The position numbers and the translations under genes are program-made. A stretch of 48,782 bases of DNA from Stenotrophomonas geniculata ATCC 19374 = JCM 13324 (GTDB lineage Bacteria > Pseudomonadota > Gammaproteobacteria > Xanthomonadales > Xanthomonadaceae), in the NCBI RefSeq assembly GCF_001431625.1, contig NZ_LLXT01000087.1, forward strand, positions 1-48,782, given 5' to 3'. The notes beneath the pieces are model-generated. The model saw only the letters and a list, made by a program, of their open reading frames with translations. It did no database searches and was not told the DNA's origin. Of the stretch, positions 27,122 to 35,966 are shown piece by piece. Positions within the stretch are counted from its first letter, which is position 1, and the number at the start of each line of letters is the position of its first letter.

Positions 27122-27748
27122 ATGTCGCAGAAGACCGATGGGTTGCACGCAGTGCTATCACACCCAGCGGTCTACGACCTGCTGCAGAACCTGTTGGGGG
27201 CCCGACGCTCCCGCGCCCGGCTGATCCGCGATCACATAAGGCCGCGTGCCGGTGACCGGGTTCTGGACATCGGCTGCGGCACGGGTGAGCTTTTCAGCCA
27301 GATGCCCGATGGCCTGCACTACGTCGGCTTCGATCTCTCCGAAGCCTACATCCAGGCGGCCCGCCAGCGCTTTGATGGGCGTGCACGCTTCGAGTGCATG
27401 GACGTGGCCGACTACCAGCTGACCGGTGGCGAGCAGCAGCAGGCCGATCTGGTACTGGCCATCGGCATCCTCCACCACCTCGACGACGACCGCGCCCGTG
27501 CGCTGATGCGTACCGCGCGCGCGGCGCTCAAGCCAGGCGGCCGCTTCATCTCGCTTGACGGTGCCTATGTCGAAGGCCAATCAGCCATCGCACACGCGTT
27601 GATCGCCCGTGACCGCGGGCAGAGCATCCGCACCCCCGACGCCTATCGGGCCCTGGCCGAAGCCGAATTCTCGGCGGTATCGGGCCGGGTCAGGGGCGAT
27701 ATGCTTTACGTACCCTACACCCACTACATCATGGAATGCGTGCGCTGA
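27122..27748 (+). CDS. Class I SAM-dependent methyltransferase
   Basis: A 208-residue methyltransferase with the SAM-binding motif I VLDIGCGTGE (47-56), an acidic residue at the end of strand 2 (GFDLSEA), and motif IV around DLVLAIGILHHLDDD (about 118-132). It starts 3 bases after the flippase-like gene and is followed by 30 bases before the aminotransferase. In this setting it most likely O- or N-methylates the amino sugar or its acyl group, as VioM-like enzymes do in Pseudomonas flagellar glycan clusters. The acceptor is not known. Confidence 0.88.
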   Translation: MSQKTDGLHAVLSHPAVYDLLQNLLGARRSRARLIRDHIRPRAGDRVLDIGCGTGELFSQMPDGLHYVGFDLSEAYIQAARQRFDGRARFECMDVADYQLTGGEQQQADLVLAIGILHHLDDDRARALMRTARAALKPGGRFISLDGAYVEGQSAIAHALIARDRGQSIRTPDAYRALAEAEFSAVSGRVRGDMLYVPYTHYIMECVR

Positions 27749-27778
27749 GCTGCGGCCCAGTCACGTTCAGGAGCAGCA

Positions 27779-28912
27779 GTGATTCCGTTCAACAAGCCGT
27801 ACATGACTGGCCAGGAGCTGGTCAACATCACCCACGCCCATGCCAATGGTCATCTCAGTGGCGACGGCCCGTTCACCAAGCAGTGCCACGCCTGGTTGAA
27901 CGAGCGTACCGGCGCGCAGGCTTCGCTGCTGACGCACTCGTGCACTGCTGCGCTGGAAATGGCGGCCCTGCTGCTGGACCTGGTTCCGGGCGACGAAGTG
28001 ATCATGCCGTCCTACACGTTCGTTTCCACCTCCAACGCATTCGTGCTGCGCGGTGCGGTACCGGTCTTCGTCGATGTCCGCGCCGATACCCTGAACATCG
28101 ATGAGACGCTCATCGAAGCGGCCATCACGTCACGCACCAAGGCCATCTGCGTAGTGCACTACGCCGGCGTCTCATGCGAAATGGATGCAATCCTGGACAT
28201 TGCGGCACGGCATGGCCTGGCAGTGGTGGAAGACGCCGCGCAAGGCATCATGTCCACCTACAAGGGGCGCCCGCTGGGCACCATCGGCGATCTGGGCGCA
28301 CTGAGCTTCCACGAGACCAAGAACATCATTTCCGGCGAAGGTGGGGCGCTGCTGTGCCGCGACCGCCAGCATGCCGAGCGCGCCGAGATCATCCGCGAGA
28401 AGGGCACCAACCGCAGCCGCTTCTTCCGCGGCCAGGTCGACAAGTACACCTGGGTGGACCTGGGCTCTTCCTTCCTGCCCGGTGAGATCACCGCTGCATT
28501 CCTGGCCGCGCAGATGGACTCGGCCGAGGACATCACCCAGCGCCGCCTTGCCATCTGGGAGCGCTACCACCGATGGGCGGCCGCGCACGAAGCAGAAGGA
28601 CGTCTGACCCGTCCGACAGTTCCAGCGCACTGCAGCCACAATGCGCACATGTACTACATGCTGCTGCCGTCATTGGAAGCTCGCAGCCAGTTCATCCAGG
28701 AGATGAAGGCGCGGGGCGTGCAGACCGTATTCCACTACATCCCCCTGCACTCCTCTCCGGCGGGCACGACCTACGGTCGCACCGGCTCGCCGATGACCGT
28801 GACCGATGACATCAGCCAGCGGCTGGTGCGCATGCCGCTATGGATTGGCGTGGAACCGCAACTGGACGCGGTCATGGAGGCAGCCGACGCGGCACTGAGG
28901 CAGTACGCATGA
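27779..28912 (+). CDS. wecE: dTDP-4-amino-4,6-dideoxyhexose transaminase, WecE-like (GTG start)
   Basis: A 377-residue PLP-dependent sugar aminotransferase of the DegT/DnrJ/EryC1/StrS family. The PLP lysine is Lys181 in SFHETKN, and Asp152 in EDAAQG pairs with the ring nitrogen. The N-terminus MIPFNKPYMTGQE and the SFHETKNIISGEGGAL block are those of WecE/RffA, which makes dTDP-Fuc4N from dTDP-4-keto-6-deoxyglucose. GTG at 27779 is preceded by AGGAG 5 bases upstream. Its substrate is supplied by rfbA/rfbB at 15.9-17.9 kb. It overlaps the next gene by 4 bases. Whether the product is the galacto (Fuc4N) or gluco (viosamine) epimer cannot be told for certain. Confidence 0.92.
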   Translation: MIPFNKPYMTGQELVNITHAHANGHLSGDGPFTKQCHAWLNERTGAQASLLTHSCTAALEMAALLLDLVPGDEVIMPSYTFVSTSNAFVLRGAVPVFVDVRADTLNIDETLIEAAITSRTKAICVVHYAGVSCEMDAILDIAARHGLAVVEDAAQGIMSTYKGRPLGTIGDLGALSFHETKNIISGEGGALLCRDRQHAERAEIIREKGTNRSRFFRGQVDKYTWVDLGSSFLPGEITAAFLAAQMDSAEDITQRRLAIWERYHRWAAAHEAEGRLTRPTVPAHCSHNAHMYYMLLPSLEARSQFIQEMKARGVQTVFHYIPLHSSPAGTTYGRTGSPMTVTDDISQRLVRMPLWIGVEPQLDAVMEAADAALRQYA

Positions 28913-30822
28913 GTGAGGCCCACAAGGCACCCGCCAGGCTGCTGACCCGGCCTGGCATCGGGTCGCTCGCGTTCATGCTGCGCGCGTTCGGCGTGCTGCT
29001 TGCAATCGCCGCCTCCTGCAACGCGTTGTTGTTCAGTGATGCTGTCGCTACACCGCTGGTGCAGTCCGATGCCTGGTATTTCCTGGAAAGTTTTCTGCCG
29101 CGCTACTTCGACGGCTCGCTGACTTTCCTGGACCTGTTCATGCAGCGCGGCGTGGGCGACCATGCTCAACCGCTGCAGAAACTGGTACTGCTGTTCCACA
29201 CCAAGTACTTCGACATGGACTTCCGCGTTGAAGGCCTGATCGGAATCCTCGTCGGTATCGCCTGGTGCTGTGCCGTGGCACGTGAAATGCCACGCCACGC
29301 ACTGGCCAGTCCGATGCGCAATGCGTACGCCTGGTTGTGCATCGGCCTGGTCTTCGCGCTGGGCCTGTCGCTCAACAGCTCCAACATCTTCACCTGGCCG
29401 CTGGCAACGCTTGGATACATCCCACTGCTACTGGGCGCGTTGTATTTCTCGCTGGTGATGACCCAGCTGCAGCAGGCCCGCCCGTGGCTCGTGTTTGCTG
29501 CCACGCTGCTGCTGGGGCTGTGTACCGACGAGATCGCGCTGGTAATGGTGATCGCAACCGCGCTCGCCTGCGTGCCCCTGCTCACCGCCTCGCGGCGCGA
29601 CAAGGCAACCGCCCTCGTTGCTGCGGTGGTCGCCTTGATGCTGGTCCGGGGTTTCCTGTGGTGGGTCGCCATGCGGGCAGGCACGGGTGCAACCATGCTG
29701 CCCAGCCGAAGCCTTGCCGAATCACTGTTGACCGCCGATGCATTGAAAGGATTGCTGATTCCGTTCTCGGACGGCCTGATCCATCTGGAACTGTTGTCGG
29801 CTCGATTCCCCAAGGCCACGCAGGCAGCGGTCCTGGTCTGCGCCGGAGCCGTACTGGCCCTGCAGGTGTTCTTCTGGGTGACCGTATTCGGTGCCTGGCG
29901 GAGGCGTACCTACAACCGGACACTGGCGATGGCCACGTTCCTGATGCTGGTTGCGTATGCACTGACCGCTGGCATCATCCTCAGCCGCGTGCCGGCATTC
30001 GATTGGAACTACCTGCATCAGCCCCGCTATGTGATGTCCTATCAGATCAATCTGGTCGCCATCGCTGTGATGTTCCACTACCGGCTGACACGTTCCGGTG
30101 CATCGGCGCCGGCTTCGGCGCACACATCACCCAAGGCCCGCTTCGTCGAGCAGGGCGGCATCCTGCTGCTGATCGCCGGCCTGCTGGCCGTGCAGTGGCA
30201 GGCATCGCGCTACAACTGGAAGCTGCCGCATTACCTGATCCCCTACTGGCAGAACACCGCCCTGGCCATGCAACGCCTGGCCACCGATCCGCGCACGCCG
30301 CCGACCGCCTGCCCCGACATCATGACGGTGTGCGGTTACCCCGAGGAAGAGCGGGTCAAGTTGATTTCGCTGCTGGTGGACAAGCAGCTGAATATCTTCT
30401 CCAACCGTTTCCAGATCCGGAACCGCCTGTATCCGTCACTGGCAACGGTGCCGGGTTTTGGCCCCGGGGCGGTACAGGAGCAGCGCTTCGATCATCGAAT
30501 CGCTGGCGCGCCGGTCAAGGCATCGCTGCTTGCGGAGCCGCTTTCCGGATCCTGCGCCGATGACACCTCCGCTGTACAGCCGGTGCGCATCCACCTGGAC
30601 ACCCGTGACCTGGCACCATTCGGCGCCCAGCTGTGGGTCGATTCGGTCGGTGCGCAACGCACGCTGCTGGCAAGCACTGCTCCGGCGGAGCCAGCGCTGA
30701 CCGTGGAGCATGCGCTCCCCGATCACTCGGTACTGTCATTGGTCCGCTCGGACAGCCAAGGGGTCCTGGCCCAGCAGCAGCTCGATCTGCCTCTTTGCAC
30801 AAGCAACTCCACAGCACGCTGA
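28909..30822 (+). CDS. Large polytopic membrane protein, putative GT-C glycosyltransferase
   Basis: A 637-residue protein I do not recognise by name. It has about nine to eleven predicted helices (first about 20-45, last about 435-455) and a soluble C-terminal domain of about 190 residues with few charged clusters. After helix 1 comes a periplasmic loop with an acidic residue in QSDAWYF (Asp54), the usual place of the catalytic Asp in GT-C enzymes such as GtrS and ArnT, and a second acidic GDHAQP (Asp84) follows. As the last gene of an operon that starts with a polyprenyl-phosphate transferase and has a flippase-like gene, it is likely the enzyme that moves the sugar from undecaprenyl phosphate to its periplasmic target. 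It overlaps wecE by 4 bases and ends before a bidirectional hairpin. Confidence 0.7.
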   Translation: MSEAHKAPARLLTRPGIGSLAFMLRAFGVLLAIAASCNALLFSDAVATPLVQSDAWYFLESFLPRYFDGSLTFLDLFMQRGVGDHAQPLQKLVLLFHTKYFDMDFRVEGLIGILVGIAWCCAVAREMPRHALASPMRNAYAWLCIGLVFALGLSLNSSNIFTWPLATLGYIPLLLGALYFSLVMTQLQQARPWLVFAATLLLGLCTDEIALVMVIATALACVPLLTASRRDKATALVAAVVALMLVRGFLWWVAMRAGTGATMLPSRSLAESLLTADALKGLLIPFSDGLIHLELLSARFPKATQAAVLVCAGAVLALQVFFWVTVFGAWRRRTYNRTLAMATFLMLVAYALTAGIILSRVPAFDWNYLHQPRYVMSYQINLVAIAVMFHYRLTRSGASAPASAHTSPKARFVEQGGILLLIAGLLAVQWQASRYNWKLPHYLIPYWQNTALAMQRLATDPRTPPTACPDIMTVCGYPEEERVKLISLLVDKQLNIFSNRFQIRNRLYPSLATVPGFGPGAVQEQRFDHRIAGAPVKASLLAEPLSGSCADDTSAVQPVRIHLDTRDLAPFGAQLWVDSVGAQRTLLASTAPAEPALTVEHALPDHSVLSLVRSDSQGVLAQQQLDLPLCTSNSTAR

Positions 30823-30845
30823 CGCTGAGCCACAACACCCCGGCC

Positions 30846-30886
30846 AAAAAAAAAAGCCGGTGCGGACTTCAGCGCACCGGCTTTCT
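30846..30886. terminator. Bidirectional terminator between convergent operons
   Basis: AAAGCCGGTGCG (30853-30864) pairs perfectly with CGCACCGGCTTT (30873-30884), 8-base loop. The plus strand has only short T stretches after it. The minus strand has a run of about ten T, so it is strongest for the leftward genes. Confidence 0.92.
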
Positions 30887-30911
30887 TAAGCCTTCCTGGC
30901 GCTGCCCTTTC

Positions 30912-31913
30912 TCAGCGCGCTTCAACCACGTGCGTGGGCGGCTTGCGCTTCAGCCGCGACAAGGGGCGATCGATCAACACGACGATCAGCCACGAAAGCG
31001 CGACCGTGGCCGCGAACGCTGGGAGGAAAAAGGTTGTGAACGGACGAGTGAATCCGCAGGCACAGACGAACCAGGCTGCCACCGTGGTGTGGATCAGATA
31101 GATCGGATAGCTCAGGTCGCCCAGCATTTTGTCCAGCTTGCCGCCACGTTGCTGATGCAGTGACACCACCATCCACGCCGAAAGCAGCAAGGACGCATAC
31201 AGGCCCCAATCCCACGGCCAGCTCGGCACGAAGAACCAGACCGCTCCATGCAGTAACCAGGCCGCGCAGCTGATGGCCGGCATGCGGATTCGCGCCAGGG
31301 ATTCACGGTAATGGCAGACCAGGGCGCCCGTCGCGAACGGCAGCAGGCAAGGCAGGAAGGTGGCGTAGCGCTCACCGAAGCTGTCCTGATGGATGCCAAG
31401 CTTGAGATTGATAAGGGCGCCGATGACCACACCAAGTGCGGCTGCACCACGTGAGGTTGCCATCATCGGCATCAACAGATAGAAGCCCACTTCAATGGCC
31501 AGCGCATTCGCCACCGGAACCGGCAGGCCTCCGCGGGTAATGCCCGGGAACAGCGTGACAACGTAGGCCCAATCCTGCAGGCCACGAGGCATGTGGAACT
31601 CGCCATTGATCGGGCGCAGGTCAATGCCGACGCTGCCATAGTACCAGAGCGTCAGCAGGCCCATGATCGCGGCCAGCCAATACAGCGGGAAGATCCGCAT
31701 GAAGCGGTTGAACGCATATGCCTTCAGGCCGGTGCGATCAAAGCCGTACTTGGTGGTCAACACCAGCGTCATCAGGAAGCCGCTGAGCACGAAGAATGCC
31801 CATACCGCGTAGGCGGCATATCCATGCGGCATGTTCGACCACAAGTGGGACGCCGCGACCAATGACGCGAGGACGAACCGGCTTGCGCCGAATCCAAACA
31901 CAGGCATTTTCAA
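30912..31913 (-). CDS. OafA/acyltransferase_3 family membrane O-acyltransferase
   Basis: A 333-residue inner-membrane protein with about ten helices. The catalytic histidine is His23 in ASLVAASHLW, and the family arginines lie in FNRFMRIFPLYW. It is predicted to acetylate or otherwise O-acylate a surface glycan from the periplasmic side. Two starts are possible: TTG at 31913, with GGAG 7 bases upstream, and ATG at 31907, with a 13-base spacing. I use the TTG on ribosome-site grounds. It lies on the strand of the O-antigen export genes and is followed by the strong terminator at 30846-30886. It is shorter than OafA (about 600) because it lacks the SGNH domain. Confidence 0.87.
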   Translation of the reverse strand: MKMPVFGFGASRFVLASLVAASHLWSNMPHGYAAYAVWAFFVLSGFLMTLVLTTKYGFDRTGLKAYAFNRFMRIFPLYWLAAIMGLLTLWYYGSVGIDLRPINGEFHMPRGLQDWAYVVTLFPGITRGGLPVPVANALAIEVGFYLLMPMMATSRGAAALGVVIGALINLKLGIHQDSFGERYATFLPCLLPFATGALVCHYRESLARIRMPAISCAAWLLHGAVWFFVPSWPWDWGLYASLLLSAWMVVSLHQQRGGKLDKMLGDLSYPIYLIHTTVAAWFVCACGFTRPFTTFFLPAFAATVALSWLIVVLIDRPLSRLKRKPPTHVVEAR

Positions 31914-31961
31914 GGAACTGCTCCAATGGGCAGGAAACGAGGACGCAGGGTCGGCATGCCG

Positions 31962-32432
31962 TCAACGGGACGGGCATGCGGTGGCTACCGCGCGAACAGT
32001 GGCAAGGGTATTGCCGTTGCCGTCACTGAAGGTCAATACCGAACCGTCATTGATCCATGGTCCGGTGACCTCCGTGCCAGCAGCCGCACCTTCCACCCAG
32101 ACCTTGGGTGTCTGCGTGAGGCTGCCAACCGTGATCTGCACGAAGGCGGCGTTCGGAACCTCGGACTTCCATACCACCTGCACCTCGGCTGACGCACCGG
32201 CCGCGCCGCTGCAATCCAGCTTGAGTACTGTAGGTTCGACCATCATGCCTGCAACACTGGCATGGACCAGGTTCAGGCCGGCAACGGACGCGTCAGTCAC
32301 AGCAGCCTGCATGCCGGGCGCCTCGGACGTGGTTCCGACAGCTCCTGCGCGACGGCGGCCAGCCTCGTCACAACAGGCCGTCAGGGCCAGCGCCAGCACG
32401 CATGCCAGCAGCGCGCGCGATTGAATCCCCAT
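31962..32432 (-). CDS. Small hypothetical lipoprotein
   Basis: A 156-residue protein with a lipoprotein signal peptide ending LALTACC; the lipidated cysteine is Cys19 or the adjacent Cys20 (lipobox LTAC, counted from the ATG at 32432). GGGAG 6 bases upstream supports this start. The mature part has a beta-rich look with short repeats of V/T (VVWKSEV, VQITVGSL, GSVLTFSDGNG). It has no family I can name. It lies between the acyltransferase and the big glycosyltransferase on the same strand, 48 bases ahead of the former, and may be unrelated to the polysaccharide pathway. Confidence 0.7.
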   Translation of the reverse strand: MGIQSRALLACVLALALTACCDEAGRRRAGAVGTTSEAPGMQAAVTDASVAGLNLVHASVAGMMVEPTVLKLDCSGAAGASAEVQVVWKSEVPNAAFVQITVGSLTQTPKVWVEGAAAGTEVTGPWINDGSVLTFSDGNGNTLATVRAVATACPSR

Positions 32433-32546
32433 GCAGTGCTCCCTACCCATCGCCACCGGAGGGCGGCGGAAACGAGGCATTCTTACCCATGCGCACCACA
32501 GCGTAAAGCCCGCGTTCACGTCCCCCGCAGCCCCGGCGATTGGCCT

Positions 32547-32578
32547 CGTCCCCGCCAGCGTCAGTGCGGGCGGGGACG
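32547..32578 (-). terminator. Hairpin downstream of the large glycosyltransferase gene
   Basis: CGTCCCCGCC (32547-32556) pairs with GGCGGGGACG (32569-32578), 12-base loop, 10 bases after the glycosyltransferase stop. No T run follows on the minus strand, so it is a transcript-end hairpin or partial terminator. Confidence 0.5.
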
Positions 32579-32588
32579 AAACGGTGCC

Positions 32589-35500
32589 TCAGCGTGCCGC
32601 AACAGCGGCGGTCAGAATCCGGCGCAGTGCGTCATCGGAGTAGTGCTGTGCAATGAATGCTCGGCCGCCATCAGACACCTGCTGCCACCGCGCATCATCG
32701 CCCAGCAGCGACACAATCTGCGCAGCCATGCCTTCAGCGTCCTCAGCGGTGGGCATGAATGCCGACGCATTGCCCAAGCCCTGCATGCCAATCGAGGTAG
32801 TCACGCACGGCAGGCCATTGCGCAGGCTTTCCAGCACCTTGCCCTTCACCCCCCCGCCGAAACGCAACGGCGCAACCGCCACGCGCGCACGCCGGTACCA
32901 ACCGGCCAGGACTTCGTCACTGACGTATCCGGTCACATCGATGCGTTCAGACGCCATCGCCTGGATTTCCGGACGCGGGTTGGAGCCAACCAGGCTCAAC
33001 CGGACCGACGGTACCTGTGCCTGCACTCGGGGCAGCACTTCGCTGACAAACCACTGTGCCGCGTCGACATTGGGCGCATGCGCGAAGCCGGCGACGAACA
33101 GGATGTCATGGCGTTGCTCCGGGCCCGGCACATCGGCATCGGCAACAGGCTCATAGGCGTACAGCGGAATGGTCTCGGCGCGGGTCCCGGCCGATGGCGC
33201 ATGGCTGGCCAGCCACGCACGTACATGGGCGGTTTCGTCCGTGGACGGATACAACACCACATCTGCCTGCTGCCAGAGGGCGTACTCGAAATCACGGAAG
33301 CGCGCGGCCTCACGTGCCAGGTCCTCATCCGGCTGCAGCTGCAGCTGCTGCTGCATGCGCAGGTGATGGATGTCGTGTCCGTAATAGACGAGGGTGGCCC
33401 TGCTATGGCGGCGTACGCTGGCTACCAGCTCAGCCGACACATGTGGCCGGTTGAGAATCACCACGTCCAGATACTGGCCATTAGCGGTCATCCAGGCCTC
33501 GAACCCAGCCGCGCCAACACAGCCGACCCCATGCATCACTTCGATGCCCTTGCGCTGCAGTGGCGGCGCGTACTGGTCATCGTAGTAGGCATTGGCGGGC
33601 CAGAAGGTTACCTGGCATCCCTCTTCCAGCAGGGTATGCAGCACCTGGCAGGTCGCACGCGAGCCGGCATCGCGGTCAGGCTGCGGAATATAGTGGTCCA
33701 CCACCAGCACGTGGCGCTTGTTGCGCGAACGGTCCCGCGCCAGGAACACATGCTCGCCATTGGCGAACTGGCCCTGCTCCAGGGTCGGCATCCAGCGTGC
33801 GAGGAACTTGTCACGGTTGACCGCCTGCCATGCCTTGACCCCACTGCCCTCATCGGTGCCGCTGGACACGCCTTCGTAATGCACCACGACCGATGCCGGC
33901 TGCATGTAGACCTTCAACCCACGCTCGCGCACACGGAAGGCGATGTCGGTGTCTTCGTAGTAGGCAGGCGCAAAATGCTCGTCGAAGCCACCGAGCTCCT
34001 GGAACAGCTGCAGCGGCAGCATGATCGAGGCACCGGAGATGTAGTCTGCTTCCTTCAGATAGCCATAGGCCGGCAGGGATGGATCCTGCAGGCGCCCGAA
34101 ATTCCACGCGCTGCCATCTGACCAGACGATGCCACCGGCTTCCTGCAGGCGGCCATCCGGGTAGACCAGTTTGGAGCCCACCAGGCCGGCATCCGGATGC
34201 GACTGGAAAACGTCCACCAATGTATCCAGCCAGCCCGGTCGCACTTCGGTGTCGTTGTTGAGCAGGTAGACGTAATGGCCCTTGGCCAAGGTCAACGCCT
34301 GGTTGCAGGAGCGCAGGAAACCGAGGTTCTTCGGATTGACGTGATAGCGCAGGCCCGGAATGCTGCCCAGCGCATCGATCCGCGCATCACCGGAAGCGTC
34401 CTCCAGTACCAGTACCTCGAACGATACGCGTGCACCCACGCGCGCGATCGAGGCCACGCAGGCCAGGCTCTGCTCGTAGTTGCCGTAGGTAGGAATGACG
34501 ATGCTGACGACCGGATCCACGACATCGGCAAAACGCAGGCTCTGTTGCACCGACTGCGGGTCGCGGTGTACTTCTTCCAGCAGCAGCCCATCCAGCGGAG
34601 CAGGAACCGCTGCTGCCTGGCTCAGCAGCATGCGCTTGGCCATCGGAACGAAGGGCTTCATCAAGGGATGGCGAGCCAACCCGGAGTTGCGTAATGACTG
34701 CAACACCGCGTGCCACTCGCCTCGCAGCACGCGGCCTACCAAGCGGATCGGCTTGGTGATGCGCCAGGAGCGGGAGGCGATCAGCGAGGCAGTCAGGGCC
34801 TGCAGTGACTCGAGCTCGGCACGATACGACTCCAGTACCGCTGAGACGTCCTGCGACTCTCCTCCCGCAGCCAGCCCTCCTGCCGCCGCCGGCTGGGTGA
34901 CCCCGGAACGCTGGATCAGCTGCTCGATCTGCGCATGCTGCTGCTGCAGGGCGCTGCGCGCGGCATCGGTCAGACCGGAGATGGTGTTGATCTGCTGCTG
35001 CAGGTGCGCGCGCGCATCCCAGATTTCGGCCATCGCCTTTTCCAGGCGGTCGGCCCTGGCCTTCTCGGCAGCCAGTGCATCCTGCTGCGCTTGTTGCTGC
35101 TCACGCGCCGCATCGAGCTGGCCATGCAGTTGAGCCACCACACCCTGCTCGCGTACCACATGGCCGCGCAGCTCACCGATTTCGGCGTCCTGCGCCTGCG
35201 CCCAACGCGCTACTTCATGGTGGTGGGCGTAGAGGTCTTCGGCTTCGGTATACAGGATGGACGCGGGCAACTGCGGTAGCAGCGAGGCATCGGCTGCGGC
35301 CACGACGACGAAGTACACCGCATCGGGAATCACCGCGGCGCGCTCCTGCACACCCTCGCCGGTATCGGTCAACGCCTGGTACACCGGCTGTGCCGGACCA
35401 TCATCGAGCAGGGTGATGGTCGAACAGACCGACATGCGGTGCCCGCACAGGCGCGAGGCAGGAAAATGCCGCGAGACCAATGCCTGGAACTCACCCAGGT

Positions 35501-35966
35501 ACAGCTCCTTCACGTGGTACTCGTTGTGGTAGCCAGCGCGGTCGGAGTAAACCTCCTTGTTCGGGGAGGACATGATCATCACACCATCCGGCCGCAGCAC
35601 GCGGCGGATCTCGGCCATCATCTCTTCCTGCTCGTACAGGTGTTCGATCGTCTCGAACGAGATCACGACGTCAACACTGGCGTCCGGCAGCGGAATCGCT
35701 GCAGCCGACCCCTGCAGGTACTGCAGGTTGGTGCGGTCGGCGTAGCGCTCCGCAGCGTGCGCAACGGCGTCATGGGAAATGTCCACGCCCCTGACCGAAC
35801 GCGCGCGGCTGGCCAGCATCGCGCTGCCATAGCCTTCGCCGCTGGCCACATCCAGCACGTCCTTGCCTTCCACCAGGGGCAGGCACCACGCATACCGGTG
35901 CAGGTGCTCCTGGCGGATGACACCCTGTTCGGTGGGGACGAAACGTTCGCCGGTGAACTCGATCAT
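32589..35966 (-). CDS. Fusion protein: methyltransferase, coiled coil, GT2 and GT4 glycosyltransferases
   Basis: A 1125-residue multi-domain cytoplasmic protein. Residues 1-200 are a class I SAM methyltransferase (motif [11 protein letters not shown], 38-47). Residues 255-370 are a glutamine/alanine-rich coiled coil. Residues 487-740 are a GT2 domain (IVIPTYG near 492, LNNDTE near 570, a [10 protein letters not shown] block). Residues 750-1125 are a GT4 domain with GSNPRPE and the [16 protein letters not shown] donor site. The order is methyltransferase, coiled coil, then glycosyltransferases, placed next to Wzm/Wzt. In ABC-type O-antigen systems a methyltransferase with a coiled coil (WbdD) caps the chain and acts as a length ruler. 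Here that role may be fused with chain assembly. Its start overlaps the wzt stop by one base. Confidence 0.88.
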   Translation of the reverse strand: MIEFTGERFVPTEQGVIRQEHLHRYAWCLPLVEGKDVLDVASGEGYGSAMLASRARSVRGVDISHDAVAHAAERYADRTNLQYLQGSAAAIPLPDASVDVVISFETIEHLYEQEEMMAEIRRVLRPDGVMIMSSPNKEVYSDRAGYHNEYHVKELYLGEFQALVSRHFPASRLCGHRMSVCSTITLLDDGPAQPVYQALTDTGEGVQERAAVIPDAVYFVVVAAADASLLPQLPASILYTEAEDLYAHHHEVARWAQAQDAEIGELRGHVVREQGVVAQLHGQLDAAREQQQAQQDALAAEKARADRLEKAMAEIWDARAHLQQQINTISGLTDAARSALQQQHAQIEQLIQRSGVTQPAAAGGLAAGGESQDVSAVLESYRAELESLQALTASLIASRSWRITKPIRLVGRVLRGEWHAVLQSLRNSGLARHPLMKPFVPMAKRMLLSQAAAVPAPLDGLLLEEVHRDPQSVQQSLRFADVVDPVVSIVIPTYGNYEQSLACVASIARVGARVSFEVLVLEDASGDARIDALGSIPGLRYHVNPKNLGFLRSCNQALTLAKGHYVYLLNNDTEVRPGWLDTLVDVFQSHPDAGLVGSKLVYPDGRLQEAGGIVWSDGSAWNFGRLQDPSLPAYGYLKEADYISGASIMLPLQLFQELGGFDEHFAPAYYEDTDIAFRVRERGLKVYMQPASVVVHYEGVSSGTDEGSGVKAWQAVNRDKFLARWMPTLEQGQFANGEHVFLARDRSRNKRHVLVVDHYIPQPDRDAGSRATCQVLHTLLEEGCQVTFWPANAYYDDQYAPPLQRKGIEVMHGVGCVGAAGFEAWMTANGQYLDVVILNRPHVSAELVASVRRHSRATLVYYGHDIHHLRMQQQLQLQPDEDLAREAARFRDFEYALWQQADVVLYPSTDETAHVRAWLASHAPSAGTRAETIPLYAYEPVADADVPGPEQRHDILFVAGFAHAPNVDAAQWFVSEVLPRVQAQVPSVRLSLVGSNPRPEIQAMASERIDVTGYVSDEVLAGWYRRARVAVAPLRFGGGVKGKVLESLRNGLPCVTTSIGMQGLGNASAFMPTAEDAEGMAAQIVSLLGDDARWQQVSDGGRAFIAQHYSDDALRRILTAAVAAR

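Noticed and set aside
30846..30855. Ten-A tract as a phase-variation tract
   Set aside because: It lies outside any coding region, in the T tail of a terminator read on the other strand.
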